Source: Globisporangium splendens
Taxonomy: Eukaryota > Oomycota > Peronosporomycetes > Pythiales > Pythiaceae
Assembly (NCBI GenBank): GCA_006386115.1
Contig: VFIW01000050.1
Location: forward strand, 508,563 to 572,562
Reading direction: 5' to 3'
DNA length: 64,000 nucleotides
Position 1 is the first letter of the stretch. Every line of letters begins with the position of its first letter. Under the pieces are notes generated by a model, which saw only the letters and a list, made by a program, of their open reading frames with translations, had not been told where the DNA came from and ran no database searches. Positions 48,775 through 58,436 of this stretch are shown piece after piece. The translations under genes and the position numbers were made by a program.

Positions 48775-49401
48775 TCATTTCTTGCTCGCTTGACCTGCCA
48801 GTGCATTCACGATCACGCTCTTGTAGCATCTTGAGTTCAGTCGTTCATAATCCTGCGTAAGCCAGCCGAGTGTTTGTGAAGCGTGGCCAACTAATCCATC
48901 CTCCCCGTCAGTCGGCTCCAGTTTGCCCAATCTGAGACTCTGCGATGCGCTTTGCAGACCATCCTGCGCGAATTTCCAGTTGCGCGCGCGTTCCTCTTGT
49001 GCTCACGCCAGCGCCAAGAGCACCTTGTAATACTTCTTCACCGCGTCTTCCTCTTTCTTGGCGGTATCAATGCTGACGCGTTTCTCTCCGCCGAGCGTGA
49101 ACTTGATCTCGCAATCGCGGTCGACGCGTCCCGTGGTCTCAAACTGCACGTTGGTAACGGCAAAGTCGCGGTACTCGAAGCGCTCGATCAGCTTCCGCGT
49201 CGTCGTCGCGTTCTCGCCGCTGACCGTGATCAGCGCCTGGTTGGTGAACGCGAACTCCTCCTTCCCCGACTCGAACCCGAACAGGATCTGCTCGTCGCCG
49301 TCGGGCACCAGGTACGTTTGCGCGTGCAGCTTGGAGAAGTCCGTGACGGCGCTGCAGATGTCGGCCGTGCCCGCGAGGTCCTTGGTGAAGCCCTTGAACA
49401 T
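48775..49401 (-). pseudogene. YvbH-like PH gene with one nonsense codon (copy E)
   Basis: The frame opens with MFKGFTKDLAGTADIC and keeps the signature (FAFTNQALITVSG, ENATTTRKL, FETTGRVDRDCEIKF, SIDTAKKEED). A TGA at 49003-49005 stops it after 132 codons, at the position where intact relatives have R of LSREQ (probably CGA to TGA). The same frame then runs on without other damage through WKFAQDGLQS and LGWLTQDYERLNSRCYKSVI to a stop at 48775-48777, giving 208 codons. The single lesion means recent loss, or possibly a truncated bPH-only product of 132 aa. Readthrough or a sequencing error are alternatives. Confidence 0.82.
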
Positions 49402-49989
49402 GGCGCGCTCTGTTTGGAAATGACGGCAATGTCTGCAGTGCCGCGCTTTCCTTTCATGCTCAGACGACTCTCTGTGCAGGCAACAGCAATGTGCGATGCA
49501 TTGCCACAGGAATAGAGTGCTTCATATATTGAAAATTGCGGATGTATAACTGTGTTTTAAGGTGCGTGTGAGTGAACACTTTATGATTTATTGAAGGCTG
49601 TCAACTATGGCGCAGTGACTGCTTGGAGTGTGGTCTGTGGTCGCAGCGATGAGAATTTCCTCGCTTGGTTGCAAAAACGAGAAGAGTCTTAACTTCTCCA
49701 ACTCGGTCGTGGGGCGTGACTGCAATATCATGCTTTCTTTCTTGGCGCTACGCTGTCGAAGGAAAGGAAAACATTGAATGGTTTGTTGCTCATCTCATTG
49801 CTGTGTCCAAACGGACTGATTGAAAGCGACTCTAAACTGCAGCATGAGTGAAGAAAAATGCTGGACTTGCGACAAAATGGACTCCATTGATGAAAAGGTT
49901 GATCAAAGCTGACTCGCAACGCTCTTGATTCGACGTGTATTGACAAATAGGGTTAGAACACATCAACGCAGCTTTCTCCCAAAGTACAT
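49402..49989. other. Intergenic region between copy E and the 433-aa gene
   Basis: About 590 bp on which no gene is recognised. It holds the upstream region of copy E and the presumed 3' UTR of the minus-strand gene beyond. Confidence 0.45.
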
Positions 49990-51382
49990 TCACGCAAATA
50001 GCCAGCTTTGCTTCACTTGTGTGATCATCGTCGAGACAAACTTGCCGCACGGGACTCCTTCGTGGTCGCGCAGAATGGTGTCCAGCAACAGCGAAAATGA
50101 ACTTTTCTCGTACGGCGTCTGGAAAAACACAGAGTTGCCGGTCGAGTCCATGCCGTCGTCACTTTCACTGCTGTCACTCGTGGCGCGGCCGTCGTTGGCA
50201 AACTGTAAAAGGATAAAAACACCGTAGCGGGTGAGCTCGGTCACGCTGCTCGAGAGCATCCAGTTGAGCCCGGCGATGAAGTTCTTGCGGTCCATCTGGT
50301 AAAACCACTTCCGATTCCCTCGATGTCGGCAGTGATCCTTGATCTCCTTGGCGATCTCGATCAGCGTCTCCAGATGCAGATCGAGGTGCATCTGCTGGAT
50401 CAGCTCGAATGCGTCTTTAGGCTCAATACCTGCACGACGGTCAGTGATCTCTTGACGAGCATCCATCCATGGGTCGAGCGTCTTCTCCAGAAAGAGAAGT
50501 GGTTCATCGTCGATTTCACGGCAGTTTGAGCGTACACACTCTGTCAGCTGCAGAAATCGTGTCTCATTGCCGAGCGTACGGTGGAACGCAACATCAAAGC
50601 GCTGTACTTTGTCACTTTTGGATCCACCACCGCCGAGTCGAGAAAGCTGGATGGTGAAGTCAATTTGCTCCGCGACACACAAGCAGCTCACTTCTAAACA
50701 CCACTTGTTGGCGCGTTTTTTGTACTCGAGAGTGCCGAGCGACACGAGCGCATCCTTGATCACCTCCATGACCTTGTCGGGACTGTGCCCTGATGTCGTC
50801 GCGAACCCGACATCCGCAAGAGCAAAATCCGAATCATCCTTGACAGGGACTTCTGGATCCTGGAGAAATGGAGGTGGCTGTGACACGGACCGCACGACAG
50901 GCAGCGCGCGAGGCTTCCCTGCTTTAGAGATATCGGGTTTCGCCTTGGGCAGCACAAACTCCGTCGCAAACACTGGATTGGGCGACGCTTTAGCCGGTAA
51001 ATCCCCCAGCTCGTTCAGCGAGTCCTGTCCATTCATTTTAGCCGTCAGTCCATACCATTCACACACACACATGTGCCATAAATTCGCAATGCAACATAAC
51101 CTTGTCTCAACTCACCGCTTCTCGTGGCTCATGGTGCCATACGAAAGTCGGGTGGCTGCTGTCACGATTGTGGGTGGCCAGCAGCGGATCTTCCTCTGGG
51201 AGATCTGTGGCGCAGCGAGCGCCTCCAGCCGCGAAGCCAGTGACGAGCGTCGCCGAGTACTCAGTCGCGTGCTGCTCGATGCGACCATCACCGTCGCCGC
51301 GCTCCCCGTGACCATCACTGTCGTTCTCGTCGTACCCGCTGGTGAACGCAGGCACGAACGCATGCGCATCCGCGTCGCTCAT
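49990..51382 (-). CDS. Uncharacterised 433-aa protein
   Basis: Two exons: 51382..51116 and 51024..49990, phase 0, with a 91-bp intron (GTGAGT...GGACAG). Exon 1 (89 codons) is acidic and disordered (MSDADAHAFVPAF). Exon 2 has a P/S-rich linker, then a compact alpha/beta region around SPDKVMEVIKDALVSLGTLEYKK to RFDVAFHRTLGNETRFLQL. This is reminiscent of kinase-associated KA1-type domains (weak, by eye). A helical C-terminal half follows (DAFELIQQMHLDLHLETLIEIAKEIK, WMLSSSVTELTRYGVFILLQF), of armadillo-like character. No kinase core is present. If the KA1 reading is right, membrane or regulatory binding would be implied. I do not recognise the family. Confidence 0.6.
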
Positions 51383-51806
51383 GGTTGTTGTTGCTCTGAT
51401 GTGAGTCTTTGGCGCAAAAATCTTCAACGAGGTGTCGAATCACATAGGGGAGCAGTTGTTCGAGGAGCCAATCAGAAGCATGTATTAGGAGAATGTTCTG
51501 CGGATCGACGAGCTTGATTGGCTATTGTTGGACTTTTTGTCCAAAGTTTTGATTCAGAAGTTTTAACGTTGTGATTCAAAAAGTCCATCTCTGTTAGAAC
51601 CGGCTGATAGAAACTGGTTCGGTTAAACCCGTCCTGGCTAGTGGGCTGAACCGTAAGTAAATGTGGACCACTTCTTGGACGGAATGGGACAAACTGTCGG
51701 GTCAATGATGATTAGGGAGAAACATTTTTGCGTTGATTTGGTGAAAAATGAAACGGTGCTACGCAGTACTCAAGACACAAATGTGCTGGCCAACATTGCT
51801 CTTCAC
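51383..51806. other. Intergenic region between the 433-aa gene and copy F
   Basis: About 420 bp. It contains AACTGGTTCGGTTAAACCCG-like sequence resembling the AACCAATTCGGTT motifs of the arm spacers. No gene was seen. Confidence 0.4.
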
Positions 51807-52433
51807 TCACGGAAGCGCCTTGTTGACCGTGCGTAGTTCCATGAACGCATTGTGGATCACGTCACGGTAGCAGCGAGGGTGCGTGCGCTCGTATGCCTGC
51901 TCGACCCACCCGTAGGCGTCGTCGGATTGTCTCGTGAGCGTCTGGCCGCTACCCTCCGTGAGGTACAATGCCTCCGAGGACGACTTGATCGCCAACCGAG
52001 CAAACTCCCACGAACGCTCGTTCTTGCGCTGCATGCGACCAAGCATGGTGATCACCTTGTAGTAGTCGCGCACGGTGGCTTCTTCGTCCCTCGCGATGTC
52101 GATCGAGATGCGGTGGTCCCCGATCTTGAACTTGATTTCCACATCGCGGTCCGCGCGACCGGCAGTCTCAAACTCGACATGGTTGATCGTGTGGCTCTTG
52201 TAGTCGTATCGCTCGACAAGCTTGCGCGTGGTCGTCGCACTGTCTCCGTGGATCTTCAAGAGCGCGTGGTTGGTGAACGTGAACTCTTCCTTGGTGGACT
52301 GCAGCGAGAACATGATAATCTCGTTCGGCAGCAGGAAGCTGGCGCCAATGGCGCTTTCAAGTTGGCGCAATGGACGGCAGATATCGGCCGAGCCGGTCAT
52401 GTCCGAGGCGATTCCTTTCAACATGCTGGTCAT
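51807..52433 (-). CDS. Bacterial-type PH protein, YvbH-like (copy F)
   Basis: Single-exon 208-aa product, MTSMLKGIASDMTGSADIC. The first ATG of this pair is used; the second (52424) gives the MLKG start of its relatives. The frame remains open another 180 codons upstream, but that stretch has no family similarity and I leave it out. Family elements: FTFTNHALLKIHG, SATTTRKL, FETAGRADRDVEIKF (A for V), ISIDIARDEE, YYKVITMLG, and the C-terminal YGWVEQAYERTHPRCYRDVI. Closest to copy B (6875-7492), so the B/F pair and the A/G pair probably each arose by dispersal between the two clusters. No targeting signal. Confidence 0.82.
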   Translation of the reverse strand: MTSMLKGIASDMTGSADICRPLRQLESAIGASFLLPNEIIMFSLQSTKEEFTFTNHALLKIHGDSATTTRKLVERYDYKSHTINHVEFETAGRADRDVEIKFKIGDHRISIDIARDEEATVRDYYKVITMLGRMQRKNERSWEFARLAIKSSSEALYLTEGSGQTLTRQSDDAYGWVEQAYERTHPRCYRDVIHNAFMELRTVNKALP

Positions 52434-53326
52434 CTTGGCGTCGGGGTAGGTTGGTAGGGAGGGACTTGATGGGATCAAAGGAAATTTGAGAATGGACAGA
52501 AGTGGGGTAAACGAGCAGGAGCTCGTCACAGTGTCTTGGTCTACACATTGTCGAGGGTCAAAGGTCTCCAATAGCCTCACCCAGGAGAGCTCGAACGCCG
52601 ATGGAGTTGCGGAGGATGGGTTCGAGCATGCATACGACGTGACAAAAAACGCGGAACGCCGCACTGGATTTTTCTGCGTAGTCTGCCATTTCGGCTGATT
52701 ACACGCGGTCCAAGCGAGTTGGATATGTCGGTAGACGATGGGTTCGTTGGACCTGTGTCGTGTTAGACACCAAGTTGGCATTTTGGTTAAGGACATAAAA
52801 CGTCCACGAAGGCACCGTTTCTGTTCAGCTGTTCGGTAGCAGCAACCAAATTGCGCATCCCCTCGCCACGTCTGCGAGGCGGAAATGGACACCTGCAAAT
52901 GGCTGCAATCCCCTTTAGTCGATGCAATTAACGTGACGTGTGGTGCATGTCGGAGTAGAGTTGGTTCAGAGTGCAAGGTTCCATATGTGGGGATGACAGA
53001 CTCGTACCACTACTTGTGTCCGTTTTATGCCAGAAAATCCACTCCGAAGGAGACTTCAAGGGTTGTTTGCATGCGCAAAAGTGGATGATTTTGTGTCCAA
53101 CGGCGTCTGAGTTGCCTCTCATCTCATCCATGGCAGTAGCTAACTTGTTAGTCTTGACGCATGGCTACCCTCACAGAGTGACATGGACCACTAGAGAGCA
53201 TTCGTCCACGACCGCACGGTACGGTGCACGCAAAGGGCGGTCTGTGACTTGAGACTAGCACTCGTGCAGCTCACTTCTCGATTTGTCTGACGCGCCAGAA
53301 GCCTTCGCGGTAGTACCGCCACAACC
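52434..53326. other. Divergent intergenic region between YvbH-like copies F and G
   Basis: About 890 bp that should hold both promoters. Copies F and G are divergent, as A and B are. No other gene was recognised. Confidence 0.5.
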
Positions 53327-53941
53327 ATGCTCAAGGGTTTGACGAAAGATCTCACGGGTACAGCAGACATCTGCAACACCGTCACGAATTTCTCGAAAAT
53401 CCACGGCGCGCAGTATGTGCTGCCTGGGGAAGAGGTCTTGTTTGCGTTCGCGTCGGCGAAGGAAGAGTTTGTGTTCACGAACGAAGCGTTGATCACGGTG
53501 TGTGGTGAAAACGCGACGACGACACGCAAGTTAGTGCTGCGTTACGAGTATCGCGACAACCCACTCTCTCAAGTGCAGTTCGAGACCACGGGGCGAGTGG
53601 ACCGCGACTGCGAGATCAAGTTCAAGATCGGCGAGTACCCGATTTCCATCGATATCGCCAAGAAAGAAGAAGAGCTCGTGAAGTCGCATTACAAGGCTCT
53701 AGTTGCACTCAGTCGCGAGCAGAAGCAGCGGCTTCAAAGCTGGGAGAACGCGAAGGAAGGTCTCGGCAAGACTTCAGATGCGCTCCACCTCAAAGGAGCT
53801 AATCACGGCAACGACGAGCTGAGTCTCACTGCACAATCGTCGAGCACGCTCGCATGGCTGGAGAACGACTACGAGCGCATTCAGCCACGAAGCTTCAAGA
53901 CCACCATCGCCGCTGCGTTGCCTACTGCTCGTCGCAAGTGA
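53327..53941 (+). CDS. Bacterial-type PH protein, YvbH-like (copy G)
   Basis: Single-exon 204-aa product starting MLKGLTKDLTGTADICNTVT. It is very close to copy A: shared segments include LPGEEVLFAFASAKEEFVFT (I for V in A), TTTRKLVLRYEYRD, FETTGRVDRDCEIKF and IDIAKKEEELVK. The C-terminal helical region (LAWLENDYERIQPRSFKTTI) is present. The frame is intact. With F it forms a divergent pair mirroring copies A and B (A minus, B plus; F minus, G plus). Similarity is nevertheless crosswise: A matches G, B matches F. It lies 332 bp upstream of the catalase fragment. Confidence 0.83.
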   Translation: MLKGLTKDLTGTADICNTVTNFSKIHGAQYVLPGEEVLFAFASAKEEFVFTNEALITVCGENATTTRKLVLRYEYRDNPLSQVQFETTGRVDRDCEIKFKIGEYPISIDIAKKEEELVKSHYKALVALSREQKQRLQSWENAKEGLGKTSDALHLKGANHGNDELSLTAQSSSTLAWLENDYERIQPRSFKTTIAAALPTARRK

Positions 53942-54273
53942 CTAAAGTACAACTAGTCGTCATTTAAATCAGATGCTTAACACGTTTGCTTGTTTGCCTT
54001 TTTCTTCGGACGAATGTCAAGCGCCTGACGGATGCATCTGTCCATTTTACCGGCTTGAAGCGAACAATGTGCAAAAGATCTGTCCACCTTCAAGTGTCTA
54101 AAAAGACAATAATGACACCAACAAGGACGTCTCAGATCCGAAGCAGGTACTCTGCGGACAGTTGGTCTCGGTTTGCACGATGCACGTAATGCAAACTCCA
54201 TGACGCCCAATGTGAGAGCGAAGAAGAAGCGTCTTTCTTGGCATTCAAGCACTTTCCAAGCCCTCCATCGACC
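53942..54273. other. Intergenic region between copy G and the catalase fragment
   Basis: About 330 bp, with no recognised gene. It shows no extended similarity to the region upstream of the intact catalase. Confidence 0.45.
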
Positions 54274-55301
54274 ATGGCCACTCCAGTCATCACGACGACC
54301 AGTCATGGCGCTCCGATTCCAGTCAACGGACTCACGGCCGCGATCACGGCTGGGGAACATGGCCCCATTGTGCTTCACGAATGCATCATCCTCGATACCT
54401 TAGCGAGTTTTGACCGCGAACGGATCCCCGAGCGCGTGGTCCACGCGAAAGGCGCTGGTGCATTTGGATACTTTGAAGTCACGCACCCCGAGATCACCAA
54501 GTACTGCAAGACCAAGATGTTTGCACACGTGGGCAAGCGCACGCCGCTCGCGATGCGGTTCTCGACCGTGAGTGGCGAGTCCGGGTCCGCAGACACCGTG
54601 CGCGATCTGCGAGGCTTTGCGCTCAAGTTTTACACGGAGGAAGGCAACTGGGACCTCGTGGGCAACAACTCGCCGATCTTCTTCCTGCGCGACCCGAGTC
54701 TGTTCCCGAGCTTCGTGCACACGCAGAAGCGCCACCCGTCGACGCACTGCAAGGACGACAACATGATGTGGGACTTCTACTCGCTGCGGCCCGAGACGAC
54801 CCACCAGGTGACCCACTTGTACTCGGACCGCGGGATCCCCAACGGCTACCGCTTCATGAACGGCTACGGCTCGCACGCGTTTACGAACGTGAACGCGCAG
54901 GGTGAGGCCGTGTACGTCAAGTACCACTTCAAGACGGACCAGGGCATCCGCAACCTGTCGGCAGAAGAAGCGGAGAAGCTCACAGCCTCGGATCCGGACT
55001 ACGCGACCCGTGACCTGTACGAAGCCATCGCCGAGGGCGAGTACCCGACCTGGACCATGTACATCCAGGTGATGACCTACGCGCAAGCTCAGCAGGAAGC
55101 GGCGACGAGTTTCAACCCGTTCGACGTCACCAAGGTGTGGTCTCAGGCCGCGTACCCGCTGATCGAGGTCGGTCGCGTCGTGCTCAACCGCAACCCGAAG
55201 AACTACTTTGCTGAGATCGAGCAGCTCGCATTCGCGCCGGGTTGACTGGTGCCGGGCGTCGAGATCTCGCCTGACAAGATGCTCCAGGGACGCCTGTTCT
55301 C
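54274..55301 (+). pseudogene. Truncated catalase copy
   Basis: Starts ATGGCCACTCCAGTC (MATPV). From [14 protein letters not shown] onward it is nearly identical to the intact catalase at 31371. H and N active-site motifs ([21 protein letters not shown]) are present. The frame ends at TGA 55243-55245, where the intact gene has CGA of LAFAPGR. Similarity continues past the stop to CGCCTGTTCTC (about 55301) and then ends abruptly, before the haem-ligand tyrosine. About 190 C-terminal residues are missing, including the proximal Tyr, so it cannot be an active catalase. By eye about ten substitutions separate the shared 1 kb. All those I saw are silent, except the nonsense. Confidence 0.9.
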
Positions 55302-55561
55302 CATACCCATTTACGCACTAGGAGGCGGGACCAGACCAAGACACGAGCTTTGAACGCCGATGCGTAATATCACTACAACCGTCTATGTCGTTACTAGCAA
55401 AGCCAGTGTCGGACTTGCATTAGAAAGTCAAGTTGAAGCGAAGGTAGGACTTGTTTCAAAAAACAACATGTAAAAAGTCCCAGGTCTGCTTCACTCAATC
55501 ACTCTCAAAGAGTCTTTGGAACGACATCAAAGCCCAAACCGCAAGCATTTTCTTCGTAGCC
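55302..55561. other. Junction between the catalase fragment and arm 2
   Basis: 260 bp of sequence matching neither the catalase nor arm 1. It marks the breakpoint region between two duplication events. Confidence 0.5.
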
Positions 55562-55562
55562 T

Positions 55563-57491
55563 TCACTCGCTCGGATTTATCGCGTTGCGCAGAAGTCGTC
55601 GCAACTCACGGCGGTGACGTCTCGCAAGCGAGCGATGATCAGCCATTTCCTGTTCCACCACAAGTCGCCTGTCTTCTCCAGCAGCACCATCATCACGACC
55701 TGCGAGCCACTCCTCCCGGAGGTCACACACCATTTCTGCCACTTGATTGACATGTCTCTCGAGTGCTTGGATCACTGCTGGCAACTCGCCGTGACTTTGG
55801 CGAGATTTCGGCAACTTCCGATGCGGTCTCTCTTCAGCGTCACTGACGGTCGACATCTTCCGTTTCTTGTTCCTAACCACATCGTGGCCTGCAGAATTGT
55901 CTGATTCACTCGCATCGATGGGAGTTGAACCCAGAGCAGCAGACTGTTGCTCAAGTCGCAACTCTCCCCCTCGCTCTTCACTTTGATTGATATCACCAGG
56001 ACTAGGAACGTCATAGACCGTCTCACAGTCGTTATCGTCACTTGATTCGGCGTCTGCGTGGTCCACGATGATTCGATCTTGGTTCAGCCTGTCTTGCCGG
56101 CTGCTGACTCGCGACTGCCTGCGCTGAGATCTTGCGTCGCGACATCGCCTTCTCGCACCCTGGCGCGCAGTTTCGTCCTCTGTGAGCTTCTTGACGACAT
56201 GATACGTGGACTCGTCCATGTGGGTGAACTTGGTGTCGAGCTTGTAGTATTCCCTGCCAATAATCTTCTGCTCCTCTCCACCGAGCGTAAACCAGCCTTT
56301 ACCTGGATGCTTCTCGTTGTACTCGGTAATGAAACGAAACGATCGGATGACTGCGGATTTCTTGATGCGAATCGCGGTGATTGACCGCGGGACAGTGCTG
56401 TCGGCTCCGACCGAGAGCGCGTCGAGTTTGTTTTGCATCAGCTCCGCTATTCTCACTTTGTCCCCCGATCGATTCGCTTTGGGCAGTCGACTGAGTGCAT
56501 ACCGCCACGCGACTAACAGCCGTTGCACCTCCTTCGAGGACCAGTGCGAGTGGTTGCAGTCGAGAATGTCGTTCTCCTGCTGCTGCTTCACGAGCGCTTC
56601 ATCCAGCTGCGCTTCGTTCGCCAGCAGCTTGTCGACCGCCACAAAGGTCGCCTCGTCCATCGTGCTAAAGAGTTTGGTGTATCGGTGCTTCTCGAGAGAG
56701 CGCACTTGCTCTCGCTCGGAAATCGTAAACCACGGTCGCCGCTGATGCCGCTGGTTGTACGCCGCGATGAACAGATGCGAGCGTACGATGAGTTTCTTCT
56801 TGTTTTGTACGGCGGCTATGGGTCGCGCGACGCTCTCGTCTTGCTCCGAGAGCGAGCAGTAGGCCGCGTAGAAGCACGACAACCGCTGTTGCTTGGGCGT
56901 CAGCGGGTGCTTCTCCTGCACGAGTTCCCACGCGCGCAGCAGTCGGTCCACTTCGTCCGGCTGCCATCGTCTCGGATGTGCGGTGGACTCATCCTCGTCG
57001 TCTCGCTCCTCGCTCTGATTGGCTGCGAGAATGACCGTCTCCTTGGCCACCCTGTCCAGCACGATCTCGTCGTGGATGAGCTCCTGGATCGTGGCGAACG
57101 TGGCCTCGTCGATCTCGGCGTGCGGCGTGCTGACGGCGCGGATCTTCTTGTGTGTGTCCTGCACCAGGCGCGCGCGCTCGTGCTCGTGCAGTTGGAACCA
57201 CGTGCGCTGCGGGAAGCGCGTGTTGTACTCCTGGACGAGCTCCACGAACTGCGTGAGCACCGTCTTCTTGGTGCCCACGGCCGCGCGCGAGCGTCTCGGC
57301 GCCGCGTCGGGAGCCGTGGCCGCCAGCGCCTTGAACTGGTCGTAGATCAGCGGCAGGTTGCTGCGCTTGCGCGCCGTCGGTCCCGTGTCCAGCGCGTACC
57401 GCCACGCAACGAGCAGCCGTTGCAGCTCGGCGCGCGACCAGAGCTTCTTGCTGTGCGCCGCCGCGGCCGCGTCCGCCGCGTTGCCGCTCAT
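55563..57491 (-). CDS. Tandem Myb/trihelix-like module protein, three modules (arm 2)
   Basis: Single exon, 642 aa, the same length as the arm 1 gene with no indel. Modules begin near W18, W176 and W317. Examples of replacement relative to arm 1: YNTRF for YNARF, EIVLDRVAKETVI for EIMLDRAAKKAAI, QSEERDDEDESTAHPRRW for QSKERDDEDEPTAHPGRW. In the first 200 bases most codon differences are silent (about five silent to one replacement by eye), while replacements cluster in linkers and in the module 1 tail. This points to retained function with some drift. The nuclear-signal-like KKRKMSTVSD patch and C-terminal coiled coil are unchanged. The product is presumed to share the unknown role of its arm 1 counterpart. 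Confidence 0.72.
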   Translation of the reverse strand: MSGNAADAAAAAHSKKLWSRAELQRLLVAWRYALDTGPTARKRSNLPLIYDQFKALAATAPDAAPRRSRAAVGTKKTVLTQFVELVQEYNTRFPQRTWFQLHEHERARLVQDTHKKIRAVSTPHAEIDEATFATIQELIHDEIVLDRVAKETVILAANQSEERDDEDESTAHPRRWQPDEVDRLLRAWELVQEKHPLTPKQQRLSCFYAAYCSLSEQDESVARPIAAVQNKKKLIVRSHLFIAAYNQRHQRRPWFTISEREQVRSLEKHRYTKLFSTMDEATFVAVDKLLANEAQLDEALVKQQQENDILDCNHSHWSSKEVQRLLVAWRYALSRLPKANRSGDKVRIAELMQNKLDALSVGADSTVPRSITAIRIKKSAVIRSFRFITEYNEKHPGKGWFTLGGEEQKIIGREYYKLDTKFTHMDESTYHVVKKLTEDETARQGARRRCRDARSQRRQSRVSSRQDRLNQDRIIVDHADAESSDDNDCETVYDVPSPGDINQSEERGGELRLEQQSAALGSTPIDASESDNSAGHDVVRNKKRKMSTVSDAEERPHRKLPKSRQSHGELPAVIQALERHVNQVAEMVCDLREEWLAGRDDGAAGEDRRLVVEQEMADHRSLARRHRRELRRLLRNAINPSE

Positions 57492-58436
57492 GCTCGTGAT
57501 GCTCTTCTGCCTATTGCTGCTTCTGCTTCTACTACTACACGTAAAAATTCAAAGAGTTCGCTGCAATCAGGTTTAACAGTTTACAAGTGCGAAAGGATTC
57601 AATGAAGACACGAGGAGGATAAAGTAAGACAGGGTTCGAAGGATCCTTCATTTGCAGAAAGAAAAGTTGTGGCTCGTTTGTGTAGATGGACGCATTTCGC
57701 TGCTTGCTTGAGCCAGTGTTTGAAGGCTTGGGGCCAGTGTTTTCAGGTGTTCGATGGCGCTGATGTGTCTGACCAGTTTGCTTTCTGCTTCTGTAGTTGG
57801 CCAGTGCAGAAAGCTGAGCTCGACTTGGTTTGTCCATTAATGTCGAGCGTTATGCTCGACTAGGGTACTGTAGGAGCCATATTTCGGTGCTGTGAGTATG
57901 TGCTTCCCCAAGTTGGTTCACTAGCAAGACTCGGTCTGTCCATTGTAGTTTGTCACTTTGGTGCAGGCATGAATGAAAAAACAGAAAACGTTGTTTCGAA
58001 TTTATTGGCACCAGGTTTGTGTGTGTGTGTGTGAAAGAACCGAATTGGTTTGTATCGGGTCTAACCAGAGCATTTTGTCTGCGTCCAGTATCGCTTGTGT
58101 GATAAAACCGAATTGGTTTAAATCGGGTTTTATTCTGAGGGACATCAGCTGCGTCCTCATTGGTCTCGTTCATTACCCAAGGTGACGTCGAGCAAAGCGC
58201 ATCCATGTTGCTCTTAGGTAGCACAATTTTTCAGCAGTCTTGGCGTCCTCGCTTACGAGAAGTAGACGAGCTTCACGGCCGAACGTTTCTTGAGAAGAAA
58301 CACCTGAGGTTTGCATACTGAAGTTGAACAAAGTAGACTGTGCTGAACTACAACTAGAGCACCTTGGAGCACTATCTAAAAACATCCTCTCACCGACGAA
58401 TATGCTTGATTGTTACAAGAGAGCAAAAGGCTCTTT
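57492..58436. other. Spacer between the two module genes (arm 2)
   Basis: 945 bp, the counterpart of 41862-42701. It includes the AACCAATTCGGTT motifs and a GT run at 58018-58032. It is about 100 bp longer than the arm 1 spacer because of a few indels. No gene was seen. Confidence 0.5.

Noticed and set aside
52434..52976. N-terminal extension of YvbH-like copy F to 389 aa
   Set aside because: The added part has no similarity to any family member, and B and G start at the equivalent MLKG.
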